Assembly (NCBI RefSeq): GCF_003952165.1
Contig: NZ_RXFT01000007.1
Location: 1-64,000, forward strand
Source of the DNA: Variovorax guangxiensis
GTDB taxonomy: Bacteria; Pseudomonadota; Gammaproteobacteria; Burkholderiales; Burkholderiaceae_C
Length of the DNA stretch: 64,000 bases
Direction: 5' to 3'
Made by a program: the position numbers and the translations under genes. How positions within the stretch are numbered: the stretch's first letter is position 1; each line of letters opens with the position of its first letter. This document shows, piece by piece, positions 54,287-63,960 of this stretch. The notes beneath the pieces were generated by a model, which was not told the DNA's origin, did no database searches, and saw only the letters and a list, made by a program, of their open reading frames with translations.

Positions 54287-55570
54287 TCAGCCGTCGATCT
54301 CGCTGCGCAGCTGGTCTTCCATCGTCTCGCGACGGCGGATCAGCTTGGCGCTCGCGCCGCTCACCAGCACCTCGGCGGCGCGGCCGCGGGTGTTGTAGTT
54401 GCTGGACATGCTCATGCAGTACGCACCCGCCGACAGCACGGCCAGCAGGTCGCCCGACACCACGTTGAGCGCGCGATCGCGGCCGATCCAGTCGCCGCTC
54501 TCGCAGACCGGGCCGACCACGTCGTAGGTCGTGGCATTGCCCGCGCGGGTGCGCACCGGCACGATGCGCTGGAAGGCCTGGTACATCGCGGGACGGGGCA
54601 GGTCGTTCATGGCCGCGTCGACGATGCAGAAGTTCTTGTCCTCGCCCGGCTTGGTGTAGAGCACTTCGGTCACGCACACGCCGGCATTGCCGACCAGCGA
54701 GCGGCCTGGCTCGATGACCAGCTTGCGCCCGCCGAAGCCGCGCGCGTCGAGCTTGGTCAGCAGCTGCTGCCACAGCGCATCGGCCTTGGGCGGCACTTCG
54801 CCGTTGTAGTCGATGCCCAGGCCGCCACCGAAGTCCAGGTGATGGATCGGCACCCCGGCTGCCTCGATGGCTTCCACCAGGTCGAGCACCCGGTCGCAGG
54901 CGTCGAGGTAGGGCGAGGCTTCGGTGATCTGCGAGCCGATGTGGCAGTCGATGCCCACCACCTCCAGCCCCTGCAGCCGCGCGGCGTGCTTGTAGGCCTC
55001 GACGGCGCGGTCGTGCGCGATGCCGAACTTGTTGCCCTTCAGGCCGGTGGAAATGTAGGGGTGCGTCTTCGGATCGACGTTCGGATTGATGCGGATGCTG
55101 ATTGGCGCGCGCTTGCCTTCGGCCACCGCCACTTCGTTGAGCACGTCGAGCTCGGCTTCGCTCTCGACGTTGAAGCAGGCGATGCCCGCCGCGAGCGCCT
55201 GGCGCATTTCGGCGCGGGTCTTGCCGACGCCAGAGAAGATGATCTTCTTCGGATCGGCGCCCACGGCCAGCACGCGCGAGAGCTCGCCGCCGGAGACGAT
55301 GTCGAAGCCGCAGCCGGCTTGCGCGAACACGCGCAGCACGCCGAGCGAGGAGTTGGCCTTCATCGCGTAGCAGATGAGCGCATCACGACCCTCGAAGCCG
55401 CGCTGGTAAGCCGCCAGGGCGTCCAGCATCCACTGCCTGGAGTAGACGAAGAGAGGAGTGCCGTGTTCGCGCGCCAGCGCGTCGAGCGCCACGCCTTCGA
55501 CGTGCAGCGTGCCGTCGCGCTCGGCGATGTGCGGCTGGCCGGGCAGGGCGATGGGGGTGCCGGAACTCAC
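54287..55570 (-). CDS. lysA: Diaminopimelate decarboxylase
   Basis: A 427-residue PLP enzyme, last step of lysine synthesis. The Schiff-base lysine is K71 in CYAMKANSSLGVL. Other family blocks are SGGELSRVLAVG, HIGSQI, the glycine loop HHLDFGGGLGIDY, EPGRSLVGNAG and CESGDW. The start overlaps the upstream lipoprotein stop by four bases, so the two are coupled. Confidence 0.96.
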   Translation of the reverse strand: MSSGTPIALPGQPHIAERDGTLHVEGVALDALAREHGTPLFVYSRQWMLDALAAYQRGFEGRDALICYAMKANSSLGVLRVFAQAGCGFDIVSGGELSRVLAVGADPKKIIFSGVGKTRAEMRQALAAGIACFNVESEAELDVLNEVAVAEGKRAPISIRINPNVDPKTHPYISTGLKGNKFGIAHDRAVEAYKHAARLQGLEVVGIDCHIGSQITEASPYLDACDRVLDLVEAIEAAGVPIHHLDFGGGLGIDYNGEVPPKADALWQQLLTKLDARGFGGRKLVIEPGRSLVGNAGVCVTEVLYTKPGEDKNFCIVDAAMNDLPRPAMYQAFQRIVPVRTRAGNATTYDVVGPVCESGDWIGRDRALNVVSGDLLAVLSAGAYCMSMSSNYNTRGRAAEVLVSGASAKLIRRRETMEDQLRSEIDG

Positions 55571-55860
55571 TTGCGCTGCTCCGTGCTGGTGGTGCTGGTG
55601 CTGCCGGCTGGCGCGCTGGTCGCGGCAGCCGGAGCGGGCGCCGCCTGGCTGGAGGACGAAGATGACGACGAAGACCGCAGGCTGTCCGGCGTCATGAGCT
55701 CCGGCAAGGTGGCGCGCCCGGCGGCTGCCGGATCGGTCGGCAGGTACAGCGCACCGCGCTGCCCGCAGGCAGCGACGAGCCCGGCGGTGCCCACGGCAAG
55801 GCAGACCATGAGCGCGGCGCGGACGCGGGTGCTCACTAGAATTTGGCGAACGTTCAACAT
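55567..55860 (-). CDS. lptM: LPS translocon maturation lipoprotein LptM (YifL-like)
   Basis: A 97-residue lipoprotein: a signal helix, lipobox AAC followed by GQRGALYLP, the hallmark of LptM, which helps LptD disulfide maturation. The C-terminal half is low complexity, with nine consecutive serines and an Ala/Pro/Ser/Thr stretch. It is upstream of and overlaps lysA, the standard proteobacterial order lptM-lysA, and diverges from cyaY. Confidence 0.88.
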   Translation of the reverse strand: MLNVRQILVSTRVRAALMVCLAVGTAGLVAACGQRGALYLPTDPAAAGRATLPELMTPDSLRSSSSSSSSSQAAPAPAAATSAPAGSTSTTSTEQRK

Positions 55861-55872
55861 GGCGAAATTGTA

Positions 55873-56205
55873 ATGACCGACACCGAATACATGGATCGCG
55901 CCGAGGCTGCGCTTGCCGCCATCGAACTGGGCTGCGACCGCATCAACGAAGCGACCGACGCCGACATCGACAACCAGAGGGTGGGCGGGATGATCACGAT
56001 TTCATTCCGCAACGGCAGCCAGCTGATCGTGAACCTGCAGAAGCCGTTGCAGGAAATCTGGCTTGCCGCGCGTTCCGGCGGCTACCACTACCGCCATGAC
56101 GGCAAGGCCTGGGTGGACACCAAGACCGGCGAGGAATTCTTCGGCAACCTGTCGCGCGAGGCGACGCTGCAGGCCGGGCAGCCGCTGGACTTCACGGCTC
56201 CCTGA
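55873..56205 (+). CDS. cyaY: Iron donor/frataxin-like protein CyaY
   Basis: A 110-residue frataxin-fold protein. An acidic first helix ([18 protein letters not shown]) is followed by the strand [20 protein letters not shown], with conserved [14 protein letters not shown] and a terminal ETREAT-like helix region. It binds iron and regulates Fe-S cluster assembly. It diverges from lptM by 12 bp. The ATG at 55873 is preferred over 55843 because it starts the conserved helix. Confidence 0.94.
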   Translation: MTDTEYMDRAEAALAAIELGCDRINEATDADIDNQRVGGMITISFRNGSQLIVNLQKPLQEIWLAARSGGYHYRHDGKAWVDTKTGEEFFGNLSREATLQAGQPLDFTAP

Positions 56206-56223
56206 ACTTTCTGCCTGCGACGC

Positions 56224-58659
56224 TCAGTTGCGGAACAGATCGAGGATGCGGTTGCGCTCCTCGGGTTGCGCAGGAGCGCCGATCGGACCACCCGCCGGGG
56301 CTTCGACCGGCGCCGCCGGTGCGGACTCGACACCCAGGCTGGCAACGCCGCGTCCCGGCGCGTAGTCGTCGTAGTACCACTCGCCACCCACATTCACGAT
56401 GCCCGCTGGCGGGTTGGCCGACAGTTCAGTCACCGGCACACCCTTGATGGCGGTTTCCATGTAGGTGATCCAGATCGGAAGGCTCAGGCCGCCGCCGGTC
56501 TCGCGGTCGCCCAGGTTGCGCGGGGTGTCGTAACCGATCCACGAGATGGCCGTCATGGTGGGCTGGAAGCCGGCGAACCAGGCGTCGAGCGAGTCGTTGG
56601 TGGTGCCCGTCTTGCCGTAGAGGTCGGGGCGTTTGAGCATGGCCTGCGCCTTGGCCGCGGTGCCGCCGCGAGCGACGGAATTCAGCAGCGTGTCCATGAT
56701 GAAGGCGTTGCGCTGCGGGATGACACGCAGCGATTCGTTCAGCAGCGGCGGCTGCTTGTCGACCAGCACCTTGTCCTTGTGGTCGGTGATGCGCGTGACG
56801 AGGTACGGATTGACGCGGTAGCCGCCGTTGGCGAAGACCGAATAGCCCACCGCCATCTGCATCGGCGTGACCGAGCCCGCGCCCAGCGCCATCGGCAGGT
56901 AGGCGGGGTGCTTTTCCTTGTCGAAGCCGAAGTTGGTGATCCACTCCTGCGCATAGCGCGTGCCGATGGACTGCAGGATGCGGATGGACACGAGGTTCTT
57001 CGACTTCATCAGCGCGGTGCGCATCGACATCGGGCCGTCGTAGCCGCCGCCGTAGTTCTTCGGCTCCCAGGGCTGGCCGCCGGTGGTGCCGGCGTCGAAG
57101 AAGAGCGGGCCGTCGTTGATGACCGTGGCGGGCGTGAAGCCCTTTTCGAGCGCCGCGGAATAGATGAAGGGCTTGAAGCTGGAGCCCGGCTGGCGCCAGG
57201 CCTGCGTCACATGGTTGAACTTGTTCTTGCCGAAGTCGAAGCCGCCGACCAGCGCCTTGATGGCGCCGTCGCGCGGGTCCATGGCGACGAATGCGCCCTC
57301 GACCTCGGGAAGCTGCGTGATTTCCCAGGTGTTCTTGGGCGTCTTCACCACGCGGATGACCGCGCCGCGACGGATCTTGATGTTCGGCGGGGCCTTGTCG
57401 GAGAGACCCGACTGGGCCGGCTTGAGCCCTTCGCCGGTGATCTGGACGGGATCGCCATTGCCGCGCACCGCGTCGATCTGCTTGGGCGTGGCCTTGAGCA
57501 CGACCGCGGCCATCACGTCGCCGTTGTCGGGGTGGTCGTTGAGCGCGTCGTCGACTGCTTCGTCGAGGTCCTTGGGGTCGTTCGGCAGGTCGACGAACTT
57601 CTCGGGGCCGCGATAGATCTGGCGGCGCTCGTAGTCCATGATGCCCTTGCGCAGCGCCTTGTAGGCGGCCGCCTGGTCGGCCGCGACCAGCGAGGTGTAG
57701 ACCTTGAGGCCGCGCGTGTAGGTGCTGTCGCCGTACTGGGCGTACATCAGCTGGCGAACCGTTTCAGCCACGTATTCGGCGTGCAGGCGGTTCGGGTCGG
57801 CGGCGTCGCGCAGGTGCAACTCTTCCTTCTTGGCTTCCGCGGCCTGTTCGGCGGTGATGAAGCCGGCCTCCTGCATGCGGTCGATCACGTAGAACTGGCG
57901 GCCGCGCGCGCGCTGCGGGTTGTTGACCGGGTTGTTCGCGCCCGGTGCCTTGGGCAGGCCGGCCAGCATCGCGGCCTGGGCGATCGTGAGTTCCTGCAGG
58001 GGCTTGCCGAAATAGGCCTCGGAAGCGGCAGCGAAGCCATAGGCGCGGTTTCCGAGGTAGATCTGGTTCAGGTAGATCTCGAAGATCTGGTCCTTGGTGA
58101 GCAGGTGCTCCAGCTTGAAGGTCAGCAGCACCTCGTAGATCTTGCGGGTGAGCGTCTTCTCGGAGCTCAGGTAGACGTTGCGCGCCACCTGCATCGTGAT
58201 GGTCGATGCGCCCTGGCTCTTCACGCGGTTCATGTTGGCCAGGCCGGCGCGGACCATGCCCTTGTAGTCGACGCCGCCGTGGTCGTAGAAGCGGGCGTCT
58301 TCGGCCGCCAGGACGGCGTCCTTCACGACCTTCGGGATGGCCGAGATGGGAGTGAGGTTGCGGCGCTCCTCGCCGAACTCGCCGATCAGGATGCCTTCGG
58401 CCGAGAAAACCCGCAGCGGCAGCTTGGGCCGGTAGTCGGAGAGCTCGCTGATGTCGGGCAGGTTCGGATACGCCACCGCGAGGGCCACTGCCACCACGCA
58501 CAGCACGGCCAGCGCGCCGGCCAGGGCGATGCCGAAGCTCCAGAAGAAAAGGCGCAGCAGCCATTTCAGCCAGGTCGGGCGAGTGGAGGGGGAGTTCTTG
58601 GCTGGCCCTTTGGGGCTGGAAGTTTCTTGCATGAGGGGCCGCACAGAGTCACCCGACAT
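56224..58659 (-). CDS. mrcA: Penicillin-binding protein 1A (bifunctional transglycosylase/transpeptidase)
   Basis: An 811-residue class A PBP with one N-terminal membrane helix (about residues 30-60). The GT51 domain has the catalytic glutamate in AAEDARFYDHGGVD, and QGASTITMQVARN. The transpeptidase has SSFK (the Ser nucleophile, in RQPGSSFKPF) and KTGTTND. An OB-like insert lies between. It builds cell-wall peptidoglycan. Start choice: 58659 (MSGDSVRPLM) or 58632 (MQETSSPKG); neither has a strong ribosome site. It diverges from pilM, the standard betaproteobacterial arrangement. Confidence 0.94.
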   Translation of the reverse strand: MSGDSVRPLMQETSSPKGPAKNSPSTRPTWLKWLLRLFFWSFGIALAGALAVLCVVAVALAVAYPNLPDISELSDYRPKLPLRVFSAEGILIGEFGEERRNLTPISAIPKVVKDAVLAAEDARFYDHGGVDYKGMVRAGLANMNRVKSQGASTITMQVARNVYLSSEKTLTRKIYEVLLTFKLEHLLTKDQIFEIYLNQIYLGNRAYGFAAASEAYFGKPLQELTIAQAAMLAGLPKAPGANNPVNNPQRARGRQFYVIDRMQEAGFITAEQAAEAKKEELHLRDAADPNRLHAEYVAETVRQLMYAQYGDSTYTRGLKVYTSLVAADQAAAYKALRKGIMDYERRQIYRGPEKFVDLPNDPKDLDEAVDDALNDHPDNGDVMAAVVLKATPKQIDAVRGNGDPVQITGEGLKPAQSGLSDKAPPNIKIRRGAVIRVVKTPKNTWEITQLPEVEGAFVAMDPRDGAIKALVGGFDFGKNKFNHVTQAWRQPGSSFKPFIYSAALEKGFTPATVINDGPLFFDAGTTGGQPWEPKNYGGGYDGPMSMRTALMKSKNLVSIRILQSIGTRYAQEWITNFGFDKEKHPAYLPMALGAGSVTPMQMAVGYSVFANGGYRVNPYLVTRITDHKDKVLVDKQPPLLNESLRVIPQRNAFIMDTLLNSVARGGTAAKAQAMLKRPDLYGKTGTTNDSLDAWFAGFQPTMTAISWIGYDTPRNLGDRETGGGLSLPIWITYMETAIKGVPVTELSANPPAGIVNVGGEWYYDDYAPGRGVASLGVESAPAAPVEAPAGGPIGAPAQPEERNRILDLFRN

Positions 58660-58873
58660 TATAAAAAGCCGCCCCTTCCGAACGATCCGATCTTTGCGGG
58701 GCTTGCATTGCCCTAATTCAAAAGTTACAAAATGCGGTTTTGCCGTCAGGTTTTGACAACGCTTGAGGAATTTGCCCTGCGGCGTCGCTTGGTTGCCGCT
58801 ACGCCTGCTGCTAGCATGCAACCGAATTCAATTTTTTCTATTGGTTACAAATACAGGGGAAGAGGAACCTGCC

Positions 58874-59953
58874 TTGGCTGCTCTTGGATCATTGTTTCGT
58901 CGTCAGAACGCTCCCCTGCTGGGGCTGGACGTAAGTTCGTCCAGCGTCAAGCTGGTCGAGCTCGGCCGTGAGGCCAGCGGCAAGCTGGTCCTGGAGCGCT
59001 GCGCCATCGAGCCCCTGGAACGCGGCTGGATCACCGACGGCAACGTCGAGAAGTTCGACGAGGTGGCGGAAGCCGTCCGTCGCGTCATCCGCAAGAGCGG
59101 CACGCGCACCCGCAACGTGGCACTGGCATTGCCTCCGTCGGCCGTGATCACCAAGAAGATCATTCTTCCGGGCGGCATGAGCGAGCAGGAGCTCGAGATC
59201 CAGGTCGAGTCGGAAGCCAACCAGTACATCCCGTTCTCGCTCGACGAGGTGAGCCTCGACTTCTGCGTGACCGGTCCGAGCACCACCTCGGCCGGCGACG
59301 TGGAAGTGCTGATCGCCGCGTCGCGCAAGGAAAAGGTCCAGGACCGCGAGGGCCTGGCGGAAGCCGCCGGCCTGAAGGCGATGATCCTCGACGTCGAGTC
59401 CTACGCATCGCGCCTGGCGACCGCCCGCCTGATCGAGCAGCTGCCCGGCAAGGGCGTCGATTCGATCGTGGCTCTCTTCGAGGTGGGCGCCTTCACCACC
59501 AGCATGCAGGTGCTGCGCAACCAGGAAGTGCTGTACGACCGCGACCAGGCGTTCGGCGGTGCCCAGCTCACCCAACTGATCGTGCGCCAGTACGGTTTTT
59601 CGGCCGAGGAGGCCGAGGCGAAGAAGCGCAGCGGCGACCTGCCCGACGACTACGGCTCAGGCGTGCTCAAGCCCTTCGTGGAAAGCATCGCGCAGGAAAT
59701 CGCCCGCGCGCTCCAGTTCTTCTTCACCAGCACGCCGCACAACCGCGTCGACTATGTGCTGCTGGCAGGCGGATCGGCCTCGCTGCCCGGCCTGACCAAC
59801 GCTGTGACGCGGCAGACCTCGTTCGCCTGCTCCTTGCTGAATCCCTTCGAAGGCATGGAAATCAGCTCGAACGTCCGCGAGAAGAAGGTCCGCCGTGAGG
59901 CGCCGTCCTATCTGACCTCTTGCGGCCTGGCCATGCGGAGGTTCCTGCAGTGA
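58874..59953 (+). CDS. pilM: Type IV pilus inner-membrane assembly protein PilM
   Basis: A 359-residue actin-like ATPase (PilM/FtsA fold): GLDVSSSSVKLVEL phosphate-1 loop, LPGGMSEQELEIQVESEA, LLAGGSASLPGL adenosine loop. It sits on the cytoplasmic side and binds the N-terminus of PilN. The start is TTG at 58874, reached by AGAGGA seven bases upstream and giving MAALGSLFRRQ, the family start. Its stop overlaps pilN. Confidence 0.93.
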   Translation: MAALGSLFRRQNAPLLGLDVSSSSVKLVELGREASGKLVLERCAIEPLERGWITDGNVEKFDEVAEAVRRVIRKSGTRTRNVALALPPSAVITKKIILPGGMSEQELEIQVESEANQYIPFSLDEVSLDFCVTGPSTTSAGDVEVLIAASRKEKVQDREGLAEAAGLKAMILDVESYASRLATARLIEQLPGKGVDSIVALFEVGAFTTSMQVLRNQEVLYDRDQAFGGAQLTQLIVRQYGFSAEEAEAKKRSGDLPDDYGSGVLKPFVESIAQEIARALQFFFTSTPHNRVDYVLLAGGSASLPGLTNAVTRQTSFACSLLNPFEGMEISSNVREKKVRREAPSYLTSCGLAMRRFLQ

Positions 59954-60570
59954 TCCTCATCAATCTGCTCCCGCACCGCGAAGCTGCGCGCAAGCGCAGG
60001 CGCGAGGCGTTCTACGGCACCCTGGGTGCCGCGGCGATCCTGGGCGTCCTGATCGCCGGCCTTGGTTATCTCTGGTTCGAGGCGCAGATCTCGGCGCAGC
60101 GTTCCACGAACGGCTTTCTGCAGGCCGAGATCAAGAAGCTCGAAGTCGAGATCAAGGAAATCTCGACGCTGCAGGAAGAAATTGCCGCGCTGCGCGCCCG
60201 CCAGCAGGCGGTCGAAGACCTGCAGGGCGACCGCAACCTGCCCGTGCACCTGCTCAACGAACTGGTCCGGCAACTGCCCGATGGCGTGTACCTGACCAAC
60301 ATGAAGCAGGACAACCAGACTGTCACCCTGCAAGGCATGGCGCAGTCGAACGAGCGGGTTTCGGAGCTGCTGCGCAACCTCGGCAACAACAGTCCCTGGC
60401 TGGTGAAGCCCGAGCTGGTCGAAATCACGTCGGCGAACGTGAACCTGAACCCGCGCGATCAGCGTCGCGTGGCGAACTTCACGATGCGCATTGGCCTGAA
60501 ACGCCCCACCGATGCTCAGAAGGCTGCCGCCGAAAAGGCCCTGGCCGCAACGGCGCAGTCCAAGGGGTAA
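59950..60570 (+). CDS. pilN: Type IV pilus protein PilN
   Basis: A 206-residue bitopic membrane protein. The PilM-binding INLLPHRE is at residues 3-10, followed by a membrane helix (about 20-45), a coiled-coil region and a ferredoxin-like periplasmic domain. The start is GTG at 59950, overlapping the pilM stop (GTGA). It forms the PilNOP alignment complex linking inner membrane and secretin. Confidence 0.93.
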   Translation: MILINLLPHREAARKRRREAFYGTLGAAAILGVLIAGLGYLWFEAQISAQRSTNGFLQAEIKKLEVEIKEISTLQEEIAALRARQQAVEDLQGDRNLPVHLLNELVRQLPDGVYLTNMKQDNQTVTLQGMAQSNERVSELLRNLGNNSPWLVKPELVEITSANVNLNPRDQRRVANFTMRIGLKRPTDAQKAAAEKALAATAQSKG

Positions 60571-60576
60571 CCGATC

Positions 60577-61254
60577 ATGGCAAGCAATCGCGCCTCCCAG
60601 AAAATCGACGTCGCCGCTGCGTTCCAGCGCTTCGGCGACCAATTCCGCGGACTCAATCCGAACGATCCCTCGGCATGGCCGGCGGTGCCCCGCTATGCGC
60701 TCTGCCTGGTGGTCACGGCACTTGTGCTGGTCGCCCTCTGGTTCGTCTGGCTGACCAATTCGAACGACGAGCTCGAAAGCGAGCGCGCCAAGGAAGTCAC
60801 GCTCAAGGCCGACTACCAGAAGAAGGTGGCTCAGGCCGCCAACCTCGAGTTGCTCAAGAAGCAGCGCGAGCAGGTGCAGCAGTACGTGACCCTGCTCGAG
60901 AAGCAGTTGCCCAGCAAGGCCGAAATGGACGCCCTGCTGTCGGACATCAACCAGGCAGGCCTTGGCCGCAGCCTTCAGTTCGAGCTGTTCCGTCCGGGGC
61001 AGGTGTCGGTCAAGGACTACTACGCCGAGCTCCCGATCGCCGTCCGGGTGACCGGCCGGTACCACGACATGGGTGCTTTCGCTGCCGACGTGGCGGGCCT
61101 GTCGCGGATCGTGACGCTGAACAACATTTCCGTCACCCCGCAGAAGGACAAGGACGTGCTGACGATGGACGCCACCGCGCGCACCTATCGTTACCTCGAT
61201 GACGAAGAACGGGCCGCGCAGAAGCGCGCCTCCGCACCGAAGGCGAAGAAATGA
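60577..61254 (+). CDS. pilO: Type IV pilus protein PilO
   Basis: A 225-residue bitopic protein, 6 bp after pilN. It has an N-terminal cytoplasmic tail, a membrane helix (ALCLVVTALVLVALWFVWL), a coiled coil and a periplasmic ferredoxin-like domain (FRPGQVSVKDYYAELPIAVRV). It heterodimerises with PilN. A ribosome site AAGGGG lies just upstream, and the end overlaps pilP by four bases. Confidence 0.93.
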   Translation: MASNRASQKIDVAAAFQRFGDQFRGLNPNDPSAWPAVPRYALCLVVTALVLVALWFVWLTNSNDELESERAKEVTLKADYQKKVAQAANLELLKKQREQVQQYVTLLEKQLPSKAEMDALLSDINQAGLGRSLQFELFRPGQVSVKDYYAELPIAVRVTGRYHDMGAFAADVAGLSRIVTLNNISVTPQKDKDVLTMDATARTYRYLDDEERAAQKRASAPKAKK

Positions 61255-61790
61255 AGATCGCCGCCAAAGTACTGTGGCTGACGCTGGCGGCGTCGGCACT
61301 GAGCGCCTGCGATTCGGGCCAGGAAGACATGCAGCGCTGGATGGCCGAGCAGCGTGCCCAGGTGAAGCCCTCGGTGCCGCCGATTTCCGAGCCCAAGAAG
61401 TTCACCCCGCAGGCCTATACCGAGGCCTCGGCATTCGAGCCCTTCAACATCCTGAAGCTGACGCAGGCGCTGCGCCGCGAATCGAATCAGCCGAGCACCT
61501 CGGAGCTGATCGCGCCCGAGCTCGCGCGCCGCAAGGAAGCGCTCGAAGCCTTCCCGCTCGACTCGATGGCCATGGTCGGCAGCATGAACCGCAACGGCCA
61601 GCCGGTGGCGCTGCTGCGCGTCGACAAGCTGCTCTACAAGGTGCGCGTCGGCGAATACCTGGGACTCAACTACGGGCGCATCACCCGTATCAACGAAACC
61701 GAAATCGCCTTGCGTGAAATCGTGCAAGACGCCGCCGGTGAATGGATCGAACGCGTCGCGACGCTGCAGCTGCAAGAGAGTGCGAAATGA
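61251..61790 (+). CDS. pilP: Type IV pilus lipoprotein PilP
   Basis: A 179-residue lipoprotein with lipobox LSAC (Cys near residue 20), an extended linker that binds PilNO and a C-terminal beta domain (VRVGEYLGLNYGRITRINET) that contacts the PilQ secretin. It overlaps both neighbours by four bases, so pilO, pilP and pilQ are coupled. Confidence 0.92.
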   Translation: MKIAAKVLWLTLAASALSACDSGQEDMQRWMAEQRAQVKPSVPPISEPKKFTPQAYTEASAFEPFNILKLTQALRRESNQPSTSELIAPELARRKEALEAFPLDSMAMVGSMNRNGQPVALLRVDKLLYKVRVGEYLGLNYGRITRINETEIALREIVQDAAGEWIERVATLQLQESAK

Positions 61791-63937
61791 ACCAAAAGAA
61801 ATCAAAAATGGCACAGTGGCTGCGCGCTGCCGGCCTGGGTCTGCTGGCCTTCGGCGCATTGGCCGTGGCTCATGCGCAAAACGCCATCGAGGCGGTGACG
61901 AGCTCGACGCAGTCGGGCTCCGAAGTGATCCGCATCGATCTGGCACAGCCGCTTACCGCGGTTCCTGCCGGATTCGCCGTGCAGACGCCTGCGCGTATCG
62001 CGCTCGACTTTCCCGGTGTCACGAATGCCATCGGCCGCTCCGCCATCGAGGTGAACCAGGGCAACCTGCGCTCGGTGAACGTGGTGCAGGCCGGTGAACG
62101 CAGCCGCGTGGTGCTGAACCTGAAGCAGGCGACCGCATACAAGGCCGAGATCCAGGGCAAGTCGCTGCTGGTGACGCTCGAGCCGGTGGCAGGACCGGCG
62201 CTTGTCGCGTCGGCTTCCACGACCTTCGCGGAAAACCGCAATCGCGACACGCTGCCCCTGCGGGATGTCGACTTCCGTCTCGGTTCCGACAGCACCGGCC
62301 GGGTCATCGTCGATCTGCCGAACAACCAGGTGGGCGTGGACGTCAAGCAGCAGGGCAAGAGCCTTGTCGTGGAGTTCACCAAGTCGACGCTGCCCGAAGG
62401 GCTGCGCCGCCGCCTCGACGTGGCCGACTTCGGCACCCCGGTCCAGCTCATCACTTCGCAGCAAGCCGGCGACCGCGTCCGCATGACGATCGATGCCAAG
62501 GGCGATTGGGAGCACAGTGCCTACCAGAGCGAGAACCAGTTCGTGGTCGAGGTCCGTGCCCGCAAGGTCGATCCGACCAAGCTGACCCAAGGCGTGGGCT
62601 ACAACGGCGAGAAGCTGTCGCTGAACTTCCAGAACATCGAGATCCGTTCGCTGCTGCAGGTGATCGCCGATTTCACGAACTTCAACATCGTGACCTCGGA
62701 TTCGGTGACCGGCGCGCTGACGCTTCGGCTGAAGGACGTGCCGTGGGACCAGGCGCTCGACATCATCATGCAGGCGAAGAACCTGGGCATGCGCAAGAAC
62801 GGCAGCGTGCTGTGGATCGCGCCGAAGGATGAGATCAACGCCAAGGAAAAGCTCGAGTTCGAGGCCAAGGCCGCGATCGAGAATCTGGAGCCGCTGCGGA
62901 CCCAGTCGTTCCAGCTCAACTACACCAAGGCGATTGCCATTGCTCAGGGCTTGACTGGCACGGGCGCTTCTTCTGGCGGTGGCGGCGGCAGCGGTACGAC
63001 CACCCGGATCCTGAGCCCGCGCGGCAGCGTCATCGCCGAATCGCGTACCAACCAGCTCTTCGTTTCGGACATCCCCTCGCGCCTGGCCCAGGTGACCGAA
63101 CTGATCCAGAAACTGGACGTCCCCGTTCGCCAAGTGCTGATCGAAGCCCGTATCGTCGAGGCGTCGGACACCTTCGGCAAGTCCCTTGGTGTACGACTCG
63201 GGGGCGGTATTGCTGGCGAGCGCTTCGCATCGTCCGCCGGCAACCGGGCGTTCGCCAATGTGGGTGCGATGCCCACCATCACGGCGGGCACCAACGGCGG
63301 TGCCAGCACGGCCACCACCACCTGGACGAACTCCAACTTCATCAACCTTCCCGCAGGCGATGCCGGCGGCACCGGCAACGCGGCAGGCACCTTCGCGATC
63401 TCGCTGTTCAACTCTAGCTTCTCGCGCATGCTGAACCTCGAGATCTCGGCGCTCGAAGCCGACGGCAAGGGCAAGCTGGTGTCCAGCCCCCGCGTGATCA
63501 CGGCCGACCAGACCAAGGCGCTGATCGAGCAGGGCGAGGAAATCCCGTACCAGCAGGCCACTTCCAGCGGCGCCACCTCGATCTCGTTCCGCAAGGCGGT
63601 GCTGAAGCTCGAAGTCACGCCCCAGATCACGCCGGAAGGCAACATCATCCTGACGCTGGACGTGAGCAAGGACGCCCGCGGCGTGAATACTTCGGCGGGT
63701 CCGGCGATCAACACCAAGCACGTGCAGACCGAGGTGCTGGTCGAGAACGGCGGCACGGTTGTCATCGGTGGTATCTTCGAGCTCACCGAAACCAATGACG
63801 AATCGCGCGTGCCGGTGCTGGGTGAAGTGCCTTATGTGGGTGCACTGTTCCGCAAGCGCGAACGCGTTGCCAACAAGACTGAAATGCTCGTCTTTATCAC
63901 CCCGAAGATGATTACCGACCGCAACGCCGCGCGCTGA
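61787..63937 (+). CDS. pilQ: Type IV pilus secretin PilQ
   Basis: A 716-residue outer-membrane secretin. A signal peptide (ending HAQNA) precedes tandem AMIN domains (about residues 30-280, peptidoglycan-binding), an STN domain (NIEIRSLLQVIADFTNFNIV), the N1 domain and the C-terminal secretin barrel (VPVLGEVPYVGALFRKRER and LVFITPKM). It forms the pilus exit gate and is also used for natural competence. A Gly/Ser-rich loop (SSGGGGGSGTTT) lies in the N1 region. Length is normal for betaproteobacteria. Confidence 0.95.
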   Translation: MNQKKSKMAQWLRAAGLGLLAFGALAVAHAQNAIEAVTSSTQSGSEVIRIDLAQPLTAVPAGFAVQTPARIALDFPGVTNAIGRSAIEVNQGNLRSVNVVQAGERSRVVLNLKQATAYKAEIQGKSLLVTLEPVAGPALVASASTTFAENRNRDTLPLRDVDFRLGSDSTGRVIVDLPNNQVGVDVKQQGKSLVVEFTKSTLPEGLRRRLDVADFGTPVQLITSQQAGDRVRMTIDAKGDWEHSAYQSENQFVVEVRARKVDPTKLTQGVGYNGEKLSLNFQNIEIRSLLQVIADFTNFNIVTSDSVTGALTLRLKDVPWDQALDIIMQAKNLGMRKNGSVLWIAPKDEINAKEKLEFEAKAAIENLEPLRTQSFQLNYTKAIAIAQGLTGTGASSGGGGGSGTTTRILSPRGSVIAESRTNQLFVSDIPSRLAQVTELIQKLDVPVRQVLIEARIVEASDTFGKSLGVRLGGGIAGERFASSAGNRAFANVGAMPTITAGTNGGASTATTTWTNSNFINLPAGDAGGTGNAAGTFAISLFNSSFSRMLNLEISALEADGKGKLVSSPRVITADQTKALIEQGEEIPYQQATSSGATSISFRKAVLKLEVTPQITPEGNIILTLDVSKDARGVNTSAGPAINTKHVQTEVLVENGGTVVIGGIFELTETNDESRVPVLGEVPYVGALFRKRERVANKTEMLVFITPKMITDRNAAR

Positions 63938-63960
63938 CGCGCGGGCGTAGCAGCCACCGC

